DNA of 64,000 nucleotides from Stenotrophomonas sp. Marseille-Q4652 (lineage in GTDB: Bacteria > Pseudomonadota > Gammaproteobacteria > Xanthomonadales > Xanthomonadaceae). Positions 28,300 to 36,531 of this stretch are shown piece by piece (the stretch's first letter is position 1; each line of letters begins with the position of its first letter). Location of the stretch: assembly GCF_916618915.1 (NCBI RefSeq), contig NZ_CAKAKE010000001.1:2525001-2589000 (forward strand), in the 5' to 3' direction. Position numbers and translations under genes: made by a program. Below the pieces are notes generated by a model. It worked only from the letters and a program-made list of their open reading frames with translations, searched no databases and was not told the origin of the DNA.

Positions 28300-29214
28300 T
28301 CAGCCCAGCTGGCGGATCACCCAGACCCACGCCGGCAACGTCGCCAGCGACAGCACGATGCCGTAGCCGACCAGGGCGGCGGCCAGCCGTGGGGCGAGCT
28401 TGTGCGAGATCGCCAGCGCCGCGGCGGTGATCATGCTGGGCATGGCCGACTCCAGCACATTGGCCTGCAGCATCGCGCCGTGCAGCCCGAACAGCCAGGA
28501 CAGCGGCACCGCCAGCGCCGGCATCACCGCCAGCTTGAGCAGCAGGCCGATGCCCAGCGGTGCCAGCTCGTCGCGGCCCAGCCGCAGCCGGATCGAGAAG
28601 CCCACCGCCAGCATCACCAGCGGCAGCATCGCATCGGACAGGCTCTTCAGTGCCGAGCCGATCCAGTGCGGCGGCTGCTCCGGCATCAGGGTCAGGGCGA
28701 ACAGCAGCGCCCACAGCGGCGGGAATTTCGCCACCCGCAGCAGGATCTGCTTCGTGGCCGGCGGGGTCTGCCCGCTGTAGCGGGCCAGCACGTACAGGCC
28801 GAAGGTCGACAGCAGGATGAAGGTGCCGAACTGGTCATAGACCACCGCGTACGGCAGGGCGTCTTCACCCAGCAGCGCGCGCACCATCGGATAGCCGATG
28901 AAGCTGGAATTGCCCAGCGCCACGCACAGCAGCAGCACCGCGAAGGTCTGCCGCTCCAGCCGCAGCCAGCGCGCCAAGGGCACCAGGATGGCCAGGGTCG
29001 CCAGCATCAGCAGCCACGGGGTGGCAGCAATGCCCAGCAGCGACACGTCCAGGTGCAGGCGCGGCACGTAGGTCAGCACCGCCGCGGGCAGGCAGACGTA
29101 GAGCACTACCGCGTTGAGCACCTCGGCAGCGTTGTCCGGCAGGGTGCGGGTGCGCGAGAACAGCATGCCCAGGCCGAGCATGGCCAGGATCAGGCAGAAC
29201 GCGTCAACGGCCAT
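28300..29214 (-). CDS. AEC-family transporter (auxin efflux carrier-like permease)
   Basis: A 304-residue membrane protein with ten predicted helices. Family hallmarks are the N-terminal AEVLNAVVLYVCLPAAVLTY, LCVALGNSSFIGYPMVRALLG, and the C-terminal VLESAMPSMITAAALAISH. AEC proteins move small carboxylates such as malonate or malate, but the substrate is not predictable. GGAGG lies about seven bases before the ATG. It is 45 bases upstream of the interrupted exported gene and on the same strand. Confidence 0.88.
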   Translation of the reverse strand: MAVDAFCLILAMLGLGMLFSRTRTLPDNAAEVLNAVVLYVCLPAAVLTYVPRLHLDVSLLGIAATPWLLMLATLAILVPLARWLRLERQTFAVLLLCVALGNSSFIGYPMVRALLGEDALPYAVVYDQFGTFILLSTFGLYVLARYSGQTPPATKQILLRVAKFPPLWALLFALTLMPEQPPHWIGSALKSLSDAMLPLVMLAVGFSIRLRLGRDELAPLGIGLLLKLAVMPALAVPLSWLFGLHGAMLQANVLESAMPSMITAAALAISHKLAPRLAAALVGYGIVLSLATLPAWVWVIRQLG

Positions 29215-29353
29215 GGCGGCCTCCGCCTGCGGCAGTCCACGAAAGCGGGAAGACACGCAACCGGCGCGGGCCTGCCGCGCCGGGAATGAGCGACCGCACG
29301 GGCCAGTGCCCGCCTGCGGTGCCGGAACCGATGATCACCATCGGCTTATTGTG

Positions 29354-29379
29354 CCGCAACGCGGCATCGCGCGTTGCGG
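29354..29379 (-). terminator. Hairpin after the TPR-like gene
   Basis: A perfect 10-bp stem CCGCAACGCG/CGCGTTGCGG with a 6-base loop starts 11 bases past the stop of the minus-strand gene at 29390. No T tract follows on the minus strand (CACAATAAG), so this is a candidate only. Confidence 0.45.
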
Positions 29380-29389
29380 TCGCCGGGGC

Positions 29390-30028
29390 TCAGGGCCAGC
29401 TCGGCGGGTTCTGCACCCAGGCCTGGTGGACCTGCTGCAGCGTGGCTCGCTCTTCCTCGCGCCAGTCCGGCAGCAGCCGGGCGAAATTGTCGGGATTGCT
29501 CCACAGCTGCGGCTCGGTACGCACGGCGGCGGCAAACCACTGCACGGCCTCGTCCCTGCGGCCCAGCGTCCACAGCGCCAGCGCGTAGGTCGGCGGGATC
29601 CAGCCCGGGTTGCTGCGCAGCGTGGCCTGGGCGCCGGTCCATTCGCGCAGGGCCGCTTCGGCGTCGCCGGTGCGGTACAGGTCCCAGGCGTAGTTCCAGC
29701 GCACCGAACGGCCCAGCGTCGAGGACGCAGTGGAGGCGCCCATCGCCTCCGAATACAGCGTCCTGCCCAGGTCATGGCGACCCTGCGACATGGCCAGGCC
29801 GGCCAGCTGGGTCGTCGCCTCGACCACCTTGCGGCCACGCTCGCGCTGCTTCATCAGCTGGTCGAGCAGGTTGGCGCTGTCCGGCGCGATGACCACCACC
29901 GGTGCGGCGGCGGCGTCGGCGTCGAAATAGAACTCCTCGATCTTCGGCAGGCTCTGCGCCTGGACGGTGGTGACCCACAGGCCGGCGGCCAGGACCAGGC
30001 CGGCAAACATTCCCCTTGCTACTGCCAT
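29390..30028 (-). CDS. Exported TPR-like hypothetical protein
   Basis: A 212-residue protein with signal peptide (LVLAAGLWVTTVQAQS) and two or three TPR-like helical pairs (WNYAWDLYRTGDAEAALREW, YALALWTLGRRDEAVQWFAAAV). The mature protein is probably periplasmic. I cannot assign a specific role. An in-frame GTG at 30052 is an alternative start; the ATG at 30028 has a GGGGGA stretch about nine bases upstream. It is divergent from the indolepyruvate oxidoreductase gene. Confidence 0.75.
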   Translation of the reverse strand: MAVARGMFAGLVLAAGLWVTTVQAQSLPKIEEFYFDADAAAAPVVVIAPDSANLLDQLMKQRERGRKVVEATTQLAGLAMSQGRHDLGRTLYSEAMGASTASSTLGRSVRWNYAWDLYRTGDAEAALREWTGAQATLRSNPGWIPPTYALALWTLGRRDEAVQWFAAAVRTEPQLWSNPDNFARLLPDWREEERATLQQVHQAWVQNPPSWP

Positions 30029-30199
30029 GAACTTCTTCCCCCTTCGTTGCACTGCCGTACCTCCCGGGTCTGATCCTACCCGCTGGGCGGGCCCGCCGCG
30101 ACCCGGGCCCGGCCGGCGCGGACCCCACTGCTACAATCCCGCCCCTTCGCGGCGTGGCGTTGCCACGCATGCCGCCAGCCGACCTTTCAGAGGCCAGCC

Positions 30200-33100
30200 A
30201 TGACCAGCACCGCCGAACTCACCTCCCCGTCTTCCGCCAACGCGCCGCTGTACGGGGTCCGGGACGACTACTACACGCTGGAGCACAAGTACACCCGTAC
30301 CGACGGCCGCATCTACCTGAGCGGCGTGCAGGCGCTGGTACGCCTGCCGCTGATGCAGCAGCTGCGCGATGCCGCGGCCGGGCTGAATACCGGCGGCTTC
30401 ATCAGTGGTTACCGCGGCAGCCCGCTGGGTGGCTTCGACCTGGAGCTGTGGCGGGCGCGCAGGCACCTGGAAGCAGCGAAGGTGAAGTTCGTGCCCGGCC
30501 TCAACGAGGACCTGGGCGCGACCATGGTCTGGGGCACGCAGCAGACCAACCTGTTCCCCGGTGCCACCGTCGATGGCGTGTTCGGCATGTGGTACGGCAA
30601 GGGCCCGGGCGTGGACCGCTGCGGCGACGTGTTCAAGCACGCCAACGCCGCCGGTACCTCCCGTCATGGTGGCGTGCTGGCGATGGCCGCCGACGACCAT
30701 GCCTGCCGCAGCTCGACCCTGCCGCACGGCAGCGAGGAGGAATTCGTCAGCGCGATGATGCCGGTGCTCAACCCGGCTGGCGTGCAGGACATCCTCGACA
30801 TGGGCCTGGTCGGCTGGGCGATGAGCCGCTACACCGGGCGCTGGATCGGCTTCAAGACCATTGCCGAGACCGTGGAGTCCTCGGCCTCGGTGGACGTGGA
30901 CCCGTTCGCACGGCAGATCGTGCTGCCCGGCGACGACGAATTCGAGATGCCCGCCGGCGGGCTCAACATCCGCTGGCCGGACCCGCCGCTGGAACAGGAG
31001 ATGCGCCTGCACCGCTACGCGGTGAAGGCCGCGCAGGCCTTTGCCCGCGCCAACCGCATCGACACCGTAGTGATGGATTCGCCGCACGCGCGGCTGGGCA
31101 TCGTCACCACCGGCAAGAGCTACCTGGATGTGCTGCAGGCGCTGGAATACCTGGGCCTGGACGAGCGCGCCTGCGCCAACATCGGCATCCGCGTGTACAA
31201 GGTCGGCATGAGCTGGCCGCTGGAGCCGGAAGGCATCGCCGCCTTCGCCCGCGGGCTGGAAGACATCGTCGTGGTGGAGGAGAAGAAGGCCTTCATCGAG
31301 CGGCAGATGAAGGAGCAGTTCTACAACTGGCCCAGCGCCTGGGGCGCGCGCCCGTCCATCGTCGGCAAGTACGACGAGGCCGGCCAGTGGATCCTGCCGT
31401 CCACCGGCGAGCTGACCCCGGCCACCATCGCCGGCGTCATCGGCCGCCGCATCCAGCGTTTCTTCAACACCGAGTCCATCGAACAGCGCCTGCGCTGGAT
31501 GGACGAGAAGGAAGCCGAGCTGGCGCTGCCGCGCGCGCAGTTCCCGCGCGTGCCGCACTACTGCTCCGGCTGCCCGCACAACACCTCCACCCGCGTGCCC
31601 GAAGGCTCGCGTGCGCTTGGTGGCATCGGTTGCCATTACATGGTGACGTGGATGGACCGCAGCACCGACACCTTCACCCACATGGGTGGCGAAGGTGTCA
31701 CCTGGGCCGGGCAGGCGGCGTTCACCGATACCGAGCACGTGTTCCAGAACCTGGGCGATGGCACCTACTTCCACAGCGGCTCGCTGGCGATCCGCCAGGC
31801 CATCGCCGCCGGGGTCAACATCACCTACAAGATCCTCTACAACGACGCGGTGGCGATGACCGGTGGCCAGCCGGTGGACGGCACCCTGACCGTGCCGGAC
31901 ATCGCCCGGCAGATGCGCGCCGAGGGCGTGCAGACCATCGTGCTGGTGTCCGACGACATCGCCAAGTGGACCGCGCAGCGCCAGCTGTTCCCCGAAGGCG
32001 TGGAATTCCATGACCGCGCCGAGCTCGACGCCGTGCAGAAGCAACTGCGCACGGTGAAGGGCACCAGCATCCTGATCTACGACCAGACCTGCGCCACCGA
32101 GAAGCGGCGCCGGCGCAAGCGCGGCAAGCTGCCGGACCCGGCCAAGCGCACCATGATCAACTCGCTGGTGTGCGAGGGTTGCGGTGACTGCGGGCAGAAG
32201 AGCTTCTGCGTGTCGGTGCTGCCGAAGGAAACCGAGTACGGCCGCAAGCGTGGCATCGACCAGTCCAACTGCAACAAGGACTTCACCTGCACCACCGGCT
32301 TCTGCCCCAGCTTCGTCACCGTGCACGGCGGCCAGCCGCGCAAGGGTCGGCGCAGCGAGGCGGCCAGCCTGCTCGACAACCTGCCCGATCCGCGGTTCCG
32401 CAGCGACCTGTCCCGGCCCTGGAACATCCTGATCACCGGCGTCGGCGGCACCGGCGTGGTGACCATCGGCGCCCTGCTGGGCATGGCCGGCCACCTCGAG
32501 GGCAAGGGCGCCACCGTGCTCGACCAGACCGGCCTGGCGCAGAAGGGCGGCGCGGTCACCACCCACATCCGCATCGCGCGGCAGCCGGCGGACATCCACG
32601 CCGTGCGCATCGCCGCCGGCGAGGCCGACCTGGTGCTGGGCTGCGACATGGTCGTGGTCAACGACTACTGGGCGCTGTCCAAGGTGCGCCGTGAGCGTTC
32701 GGAAGTCGTGCTCAACACCTACGAGGCGATGCCGGGCACCTTCACCACGCAGCCGGACCTGCAGTTCCCGGCCGCGGACATCATCGCCGGCGTGCGCAAG
32801 GCGCTGGGTGGCCGCGAGCCGCTGCTGCTGGACGCCACCCAGCTGGCCACCGCGCTGCTGGGCGATGCCATTGCCGCCAACCTGTTCATCCTCGGCTACG
32901 CCTGGCAGCAGGGTCTGGTGCCGATCTCGTTCGAGGCGCTGATGCGCGCCATCGAGCTCAACGGCGCGGCCGTGGCGATGAACCAGCAGGCCTTCGCCTG
33001 GGGCCGGCTGGCCGCGATCGATCCGCTGGCGGTGCAGCAGGCTGCCGGGCTAGTGAACAACGTACCCACCGATGCCGAGCGCACCCCCGGCCCGCTGCGC

Positions 33101-33913
33101 AACCTGCCGCCGGGCCAGTGGGAAGGGCACGAGTGGGGTGCCAATGCCGCCCCGCGCGAGACCGGCGACGAGCGCGAACTGCGTGGCCTGCCCGATGCCG
33201 GCACCCAGGATGGCGAAGCGTTCGCACCGCTGGAAGACGGCAGCCTGTCGCGCTCGCTGGACGAGCTGATCGCCCGCCGCGCCGCCTTCCTGGTCGACTA
33301 CCAGGACAAGGCGTACGCGGAGCGCTACACCAAGCTGGTCGCGCGCGTGCGCCAGGCCGAGCAACAGCACGCCCCCGGCTGCACCGCGCTGGCCGAGGCG
33401 GTGGCGCGTTACTACTTCAAGCTGCTGGCCTACAAGGACGAGTACGAGGTCGCCCGCCTGTACACCAGCGGCGAGTTCCAGCGCCGGCTGCAGCAGCAGT
33501 TCGAGGGCGACTACCAGGTGCGCTTCCACCTCGCGCCGCCGCTGTTTGCCAAGCGCGACGACAACGGACAGCTGGTCAAGAAGGAATACGGCCCGTGGAT
33601 GTTCAAGGCCTTCGGCCTGCTGGCGAAGCTGAAGTTCCTGCGCGGCGGCCCGCTGGACATCTTCGGGCGCACCGAGGAGCGCCGCGGCGAGCGCCAGCTG
33701 ATCGCCGATTACGAGGCGACGATCGAACTGCTGCTCAAGGACCTGTCGGCCGAACGCGTGGCACTGGCGGTGGAGATCGCCAGCATCCCCGAGCACATCC
33801 GCGGCTTCGGCCACGTCAAGGAACGCCACCTGCACGCGGCCAAGGCCCGCGAGGCGGCGCTGCTGGCGCAATGGCGCAACCCCAAGGCGCTGCACATCGT
33901 GCAGGCGGCGTAG
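30200..33913 (+). CDS. Indolepyruvate ferredoxin oxidoreductase, fused
   Basis: A 1237-residue fused 2-oxoacid:ferredoxin oxidoreductase of the proteobacterial IOR type, converting aryl pyruvates to aryl-acetyl-CoA in aromatic amino-acid breakdown. The N-terminal pyrimidine-binding part begins near GFISGYRGSPLGGFD. The TPP site is around YCSGCPHNTSTRVPEG and GGEGVTWAGQAAF. Iron-sulfur Cys clusters lie around residues 659-706 (CEGCGDCGQKSFC, then CNKDFTCTTGFCPS). The gamma-like domain starts at ILITGVGGTGVVTIGALLG. AGAGG precedes the ATG. TACAAT at 30132-30137 is a plausible -10 element, but no good -35 is visible. Confidence 0.92.
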   Translation: MTSTAELTSPSSANAPLYGVRDDYYTLEHKYTRTDGRIYLSGVQALVRLPLMQQLRDAAAGLNTGGFISGYRGSPLGGFDLELWRARRHLEAAKVKFVPGLNEDLGATMVWGTQQTNLFPGATVDGVFGMWYGKGPGVDRCGDVFKHANAAGTSRHGGVLAMAADDHACRSSTLPHGSEEEFVSAMMPVLNPAGVQDILDMGLVGWAMSRYTGRWIGFKTIAETVESSASVDVDPFARQIVLPGDDEFEMPAGGLNIRWPDPPLEQEMRLHRYAVKAAQAFARANRIDTVVMDSPHARLGIVTTGKSYLDVLQALEYLGLDERACANIGIRVYKVGMSWPLEPEGIAAFARGLEDIVVVEEKKAFIERQMKEQFYNWPSAWGARPSIVGKYDEAGQWILPSTGELTPATIAGVIGRRIQRFFNTESIEQRLRWMDEKEAELALPRAQFPRVPHYCSGCPHNTSTRVPEGSRALGGIGCHYMVTWMDRSTDTFTHMGGEGVTWAGQAAFTDTEHVFQNLGDGTYFHSGSLAIRQAIAAGVNITYKILYNDAVAMTGGQPVDGTLTVPDIARQMRAEGVQTIVLVSDDIAKWTAQRQLFPEGVEFHDRAELDAVQKQLRTVKGTSILIYDQTCATEKRRRRKRGKLPDPAKRTMINSLVCEGCGDCGQKSFCVSVLPKETEYGRKRGIDQSNCNKDFTCTTGFCPSFVTVHGGQPRKGRRSEAASLLDNLPDPRFRSDLSRPWNILITGVGGTGVVTIGALLGMAGHLEGKGATVLDQTGLAQKGGAVTTHIRIARQPADIHAVRIAAGEADLVLGCDMVVVNDYWALSKVRRERSEVVLNTYEAMPGTFTTQPDLQFPAADIIAGVRKALGGREPLLLDATQLATALLGDAIAANLFILGYAWQQGLVPISFEALMRAIELNGAAVAMNQQAFAWGRLAAIDPLAVQQAAGLVNNVPTDAERTPGPLRNLPPGQWEGHEWGANAAPRETGDERELRGLPDAGTQDGEAFAPLEDGSLSRSLDELIARRAAFLVDYQDKAYAERYTKLVARVRQAEQQHAPGCTALAEAVARYYFKLLAYKDEYEVARLYTSGEFQRRLQQQFEGDYQVRFHLAPPLFAKRDDNGQLVKKEYGPWMFKAFGLLAKLKFLRGGPLDIFGRTEERRGERQLIADYEATIELLLKDLSAERVALAVEIASIPEHIRGFGHVKERHLHAAKAREAALLAQWRNPKALHIVQAA

Positions 33914-33940
33914 GCCTCGGCAAGACCACGGGTTGCGCAA

Positions 33941-33970
33941 CCGCCATGCAACCTATAAGTTGCATGGCGG
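33941..33970. promoter_or_regulatory. hipBA operator 1, long palindrome
   Basis: A perfect inverted repeat with 12-bp arms (CCGCCATGCAAC and complement) around CTATAA. Its core GCAAC-N6-GTTGC (33948-33963) is the first of three similar cores spaced exactly 27 bases apart. It is 27 bases past the oxidoreductase stop and could also form a transcript hairpin there. Confidence 0.72.
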
Positions 33971-33988
33971 AAATGCAATCTATATATT
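33960..33988 (+). promoter_or_regulatory. Predicted hipBA promoter
   Basis: TTGCAT and TATATT are separated by 17 bases, a sigma-70 arrangement with four of six and five of six consensus matches. The -35 overlaps the right arm of operator 1 and the -10 lies within operator 2, so a bound repressor would block polymerase. Confidence 0.6.
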
Positions 33989-33990
33989 GC
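33975..33990. promoter_or_regulatory. hipBA operator 2
   Basis: GCAAT-CTATAT-ATTGC, arms of five bases around a six-base A/T-rich centre, 27 bases downstream of the operator 1 core. It overlaps the predicted -10 element. Confidence 0.65.
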
Positions 33991-34001
33991 CTTTTGTTTG
34001 T

Positions 34002-34017
34002 GCAAGGCATAAGTTGC
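34002..34017. promoter_or_regulatory. hipBA operator 3
   Basis: GCAAG-GCATAA-GTTGC, with GCAA/TTGC arms conserved, again 27 bases after the preceding core. It lies just downstream of the predicted transcription start and 26 bases before the hipB ATG. Confidence 0.58.
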
Positions 34018-34043
34018 CCGTGCCCATCAGACAGGCGCTTGCC

Positions 34044-34301
34044 ATGAGCAACAAACGCCACACCGTCCGTGCCGCCCACCAGCTGGGCCCGTTGATGCGG
34101 GCATTCCGCAAGCAGGCTGGTCTCAGCCAGGGCCAGCTTGGTGAACGCCTCGGCATTTCCCGGCAGGCCATTACCGCGCTGGAACGAGAGCCCGAAGCCG
34201 CTACGTTCGAGCGCCTGATGCGGGTATGGGCGGAGCTCGGTGTGGAGGTTTCCCTGCAACCACGCAGTCAGGACACCCCAGACACCGGGATGGAATGGTG
34301 A
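34044..34301 (+). CDS. hipB: HipB-like antitoxin, XRE family
   Basis: An 85-residue helix-turn-helix repressor. The DNA-binding motif is GLSQGQLGERLGISRQAITALEREP (split: recognition helix around ISRQAITALE). A short tail ends TGMEW, as HipB C-termini often end in Trp and contact HipA. Although the frame is open upstream to 33933, the operators and promoter lie there, so the ATG at 34044 is chosen. It neutralises HipA and represses the pair. Three bases separate it from hipA. Confidence 0.88.
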   Translation: MSNKRHTVRAAHQLGPLMRAFRKQAGLSQGQLGERLGISRQAITALEREPEAATFERLMRVWAELGVEVSLQPRSQDTPDTGMEW

Positions 34302-34304
34302 GCC

Positions 34305-35624
34305 ATGGGCGAACTGCGCGTATGGATGAACGGCCTGGAGGTCGCCTCCTGGCAGGAGGGGTCCCGCACCGGTCCACGGCTGACCTACCTCCCGACGTGG
34401 CTTGAATCCGAACAGCCACGCCCGTTGTCGCTGTCATTGCCGTTGCTGCCGGCCGGAGAAAGCCATCGGGGCCCGCGGGTGACGGACTACTTCGACAACC
34501 TGCTTCCGGACAACGGCGTCATCCGCAATCGCATCCGCGACCGCTTCGGCATCCGCTCATCCGCTACGTTCGACCTGTTGCAGGAAATCGGCCGCGATTG
34601 CGTGGGCGCCGTGCAACTGCTTCCTCCCGGCAGGGCGCCTGAAGACATCCACGCCATCGACTGGCTGTCATTGAGTGACGCCGAGGTGGCTGACCGCCTG
34701 CAGGCGGTCACCAGCGCCTCACTGCCTGGCCGGCACGTGGAAGACGGGTTCCGCATCTCCATTGCCGGGGCACAGGAAAAGACTGCCTTCCTGCGCCATC
34801 ACGACTACTGGTGCGTTCCCGTGGGCAGTACGCCCAGCACGCACATCTTCAAGTTGCCGCTAGGGCTGGTCGGCAACATGCGGGCCGACATGCATACATC
34901 GGTGGAGAACGAATGGTTGTGCATGCAGTTGCTGGCCGCGTTCGGCATTCCCGTTGCCAACACCTCGATCGGCAGGTTTGGCGACCAGCGAGCGCTGATA
35001 GTGGAACGCTTCGACCGCCGGCTCGCCCGCAACGGCCGCTGGTGGCTACGACTGCCGCAGGAAGACATGTGCCAGGCGTTCGGCCTGCCCTCGTCGCGTA
35101 AATACGAAAGCGATGGCGGTCCCGGCATCATGCAGATCATGGAACTGCTGCGGCAATCGGAGCAGCCGCAGGATCGCGCGATCTTCTTCAAGTCCCAGCT
35201 GCTGTTCTGGATGTTGGCGGCGACCGACGGGCATGCCAAGAACTTCAGCATCCACATAGAAGCGGCGGGACGCTTCCGGCTGACGCCGATCTACGACGTG
35301 CTTTCGGTCTACCCGATCCTCGGGCGTGGCCCGGACCAGCTCGATCCTCATACGGCAGCACTTGCGATGGCGGTTACAGGCACGAACCGGCACCGCAGGC
35401 TCATGCGGATCCGCCGTCGCCACTGGAACGACACCGCACGCGCCTGCGGTATCGCCGAAGGCGCCGAACCGTGGATCGGTGAACTGCTGGAGCGCGTCGA
35501 CCCGGCCATCCAGGCGGTGCAGTCACGGCTGCCGCGCGACTTCCCTGATCATGTCGCAACTTCCATTTTCGCGGGTCTGCGAGAGGCGGCCACGCGATTG
35601 GCGGGCATGGCGCCGGACGCCTGA
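34305..35624 (+). CDS. hipA: HipA-family serine/threonine kinase toxin
   Basis: A 439-residue HipA kinase. The N-terminal domain (to about 110) has DYFDNLLPDN. The phosphate loop is SIAGAQEKT (152-160) with S152 at the position of the autophosphorylated serine of E. coli HipA. Catalytic D308 lies in TDGHAKNFS and the metal-binding D331 in YDVLS. HipA of E. coli phosphorylates GltX, inducing tolerance; the target here is not determined. All catalytic residues are intact, so the toxin should be active. Cotranscribed with hipB. Confidence 0.92.
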   Translation: MGELRVWMNGLEVASWQEGSRTGPRLTYLPTWLESEQPRPLSLSLPLLPAGESHRGPRVTDYFDNLLPDNGVIRNRIRDRFGIRSSATFDLLQEIGRDCVGAVQLLPPGRAPEDIHAIDWLSLSDAEVADRLQAVTSASLPGRHVEDGFRISIAGAQEKTAFLRHHDYWCVPVGSTPSTHIFKLPLGLVGNMRADMHTSVENEWLCMQLLAAFGIPVANTSIGRFGDQRALIVERFDRRLARNGRWWLRLPQEDMCQAFGLPSSRKYESDGGPGIMQIMELLRQSEQPQDRAIFFKSQLLFWMLAATDGHAKNFSIHIEAAGRFRLTPIYDVLSVYPILGRGPDQLDPHTAALAMAVTGTNRHRRLMRIRRRHWNDTARACGIAEGAEPWIGELLERVDPAIQAVQSRLPRDFPDHVATSIFAGLREAATRLAGMAPDA

Positions 35625-35781
35625 CTGCAGCCCGCAACTCCGGGCAGGCGGAAGGTCGACAGATCCCAATGTGCCCGAACTGCTGCGCAACGATCCTGCT
35701 CACCAGACCCTCTGGCCGACGATCGGCCCCAGTGGCGCAATCCGTCGGCACCGTCCCTGTGGAGACGCTCGGCTCGACGCC

Positions 35782-36399
35782 TCAGCCGCGTCGCCACACC
35801 AGCAGCGCGTTGTTGGCCGGCATCGCCAGGTCCTCTTCCAGCACCAGCCCGTGCTGGCCGGCCAGCTGCTGCAGCGCGGCCAGGTCGCGGATGCCCGAGC
35901 GCGGGTCGCACGCCTTCAGCCAGGCATCGAAGGTCCGGTTGCTGTCGCTGGTGTACTGGCCATCGCGGTTGAACGGGCCGTAGCTGAAGAAGCGACCGCC
36001 GGCAGCGAGCACGCCCGGCAGTGCGGCGAACAGCACCTGCACGCAGTCCCAGCCCATGATGTGCAGGGTGTTGGCGGTGAACACGGCATCGAAGCCACCG
36101 GCCGGCAGTGGCGGCGCCGGCACCAGCCCTGCCTGCGGGTCGACCTGCAGCGGCCGCGGCGCCGGGGTGTTGGGCAGGGCGGCTTCGTCCAGCCACAGGC
36201 GCATGCCGGGCAGGTGGTCGGCGTGGTCCGAGCACTGCCAGGCCAGCTGCGGCAGCGCCGCGGCGAAATGCACCGCGTGCTGGCCGGTGCCGCTGCCGAT
36301 CTCCAGCATGTGACGGGCGTCGCCCAGCCGCGGCCGCAGGGCGGTGAGGATCGGCTCGCGGTTGCGCTCGCAGGCTTCGGAGAAAGGCTTGGTGGGCAT
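35782..36399 (-). CDS. SAM-dependent methyltransferase, DUF938
   Basis: A 205-residue class I methyltransferase of the DUF938 family. The SAM-binding motif I is MLEIGSGTGQHAVHFA, motif II is in the acidic CSDHADHLPGM, and later motifs are FDAVFTANTLHIMGWDCV and GRFFSYGPFNRDGQYTSDSN. The substrate is unknown. MPTKPFSEACERNREPIL is the usual N-terminus. The same frame stays open for 5 kb upstream antisense to the tldD operon, which is an artefact of GC bias. It is convergent with hipA, with about 157 bases between that hold nothing I recognise. Confidence 0.88.
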   Translation of the reverse strand: MPTKPFSEACERNREPILTALRPRLGDARHMLEIGSGTGQHAVHFAAALPQLAWQCSDHADHLPGMRLWLDEAALPNTPAPRPLQVDPQAGLVPAPPLPAGGFDAVFTANTLHIMGWDCVQVLFAALPGVLAAGGRFFSYGPFNRDGQYTSDSNRTFDAWLKACDPRSGIRDLAALQQLAGQHGLVLEEDLAMPANNALLVWRRG

Positions 36400-36531
36400 C
36401 GCGCGGCAATCCGGTATCGGGCGCACAGTCTGCCTGCAGGCATGACCGTGGTCACTTGTGGCCGTCGCCGCGGGCACCGAGAGTCGGTGGTCATGCTTGC
36501 GGCCGGGGGCCGCGCCACTGGAGCCTGCGCT

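Noticed and set aside
33948..34017. Three regularly spaced repeats considered as a CRISPR array
   Set aside because: Cores are only 16 bp, palindromic and imperfect, with 11-base spacings, no cas genes, and they sit at the hipB promoter; operators explain them better.
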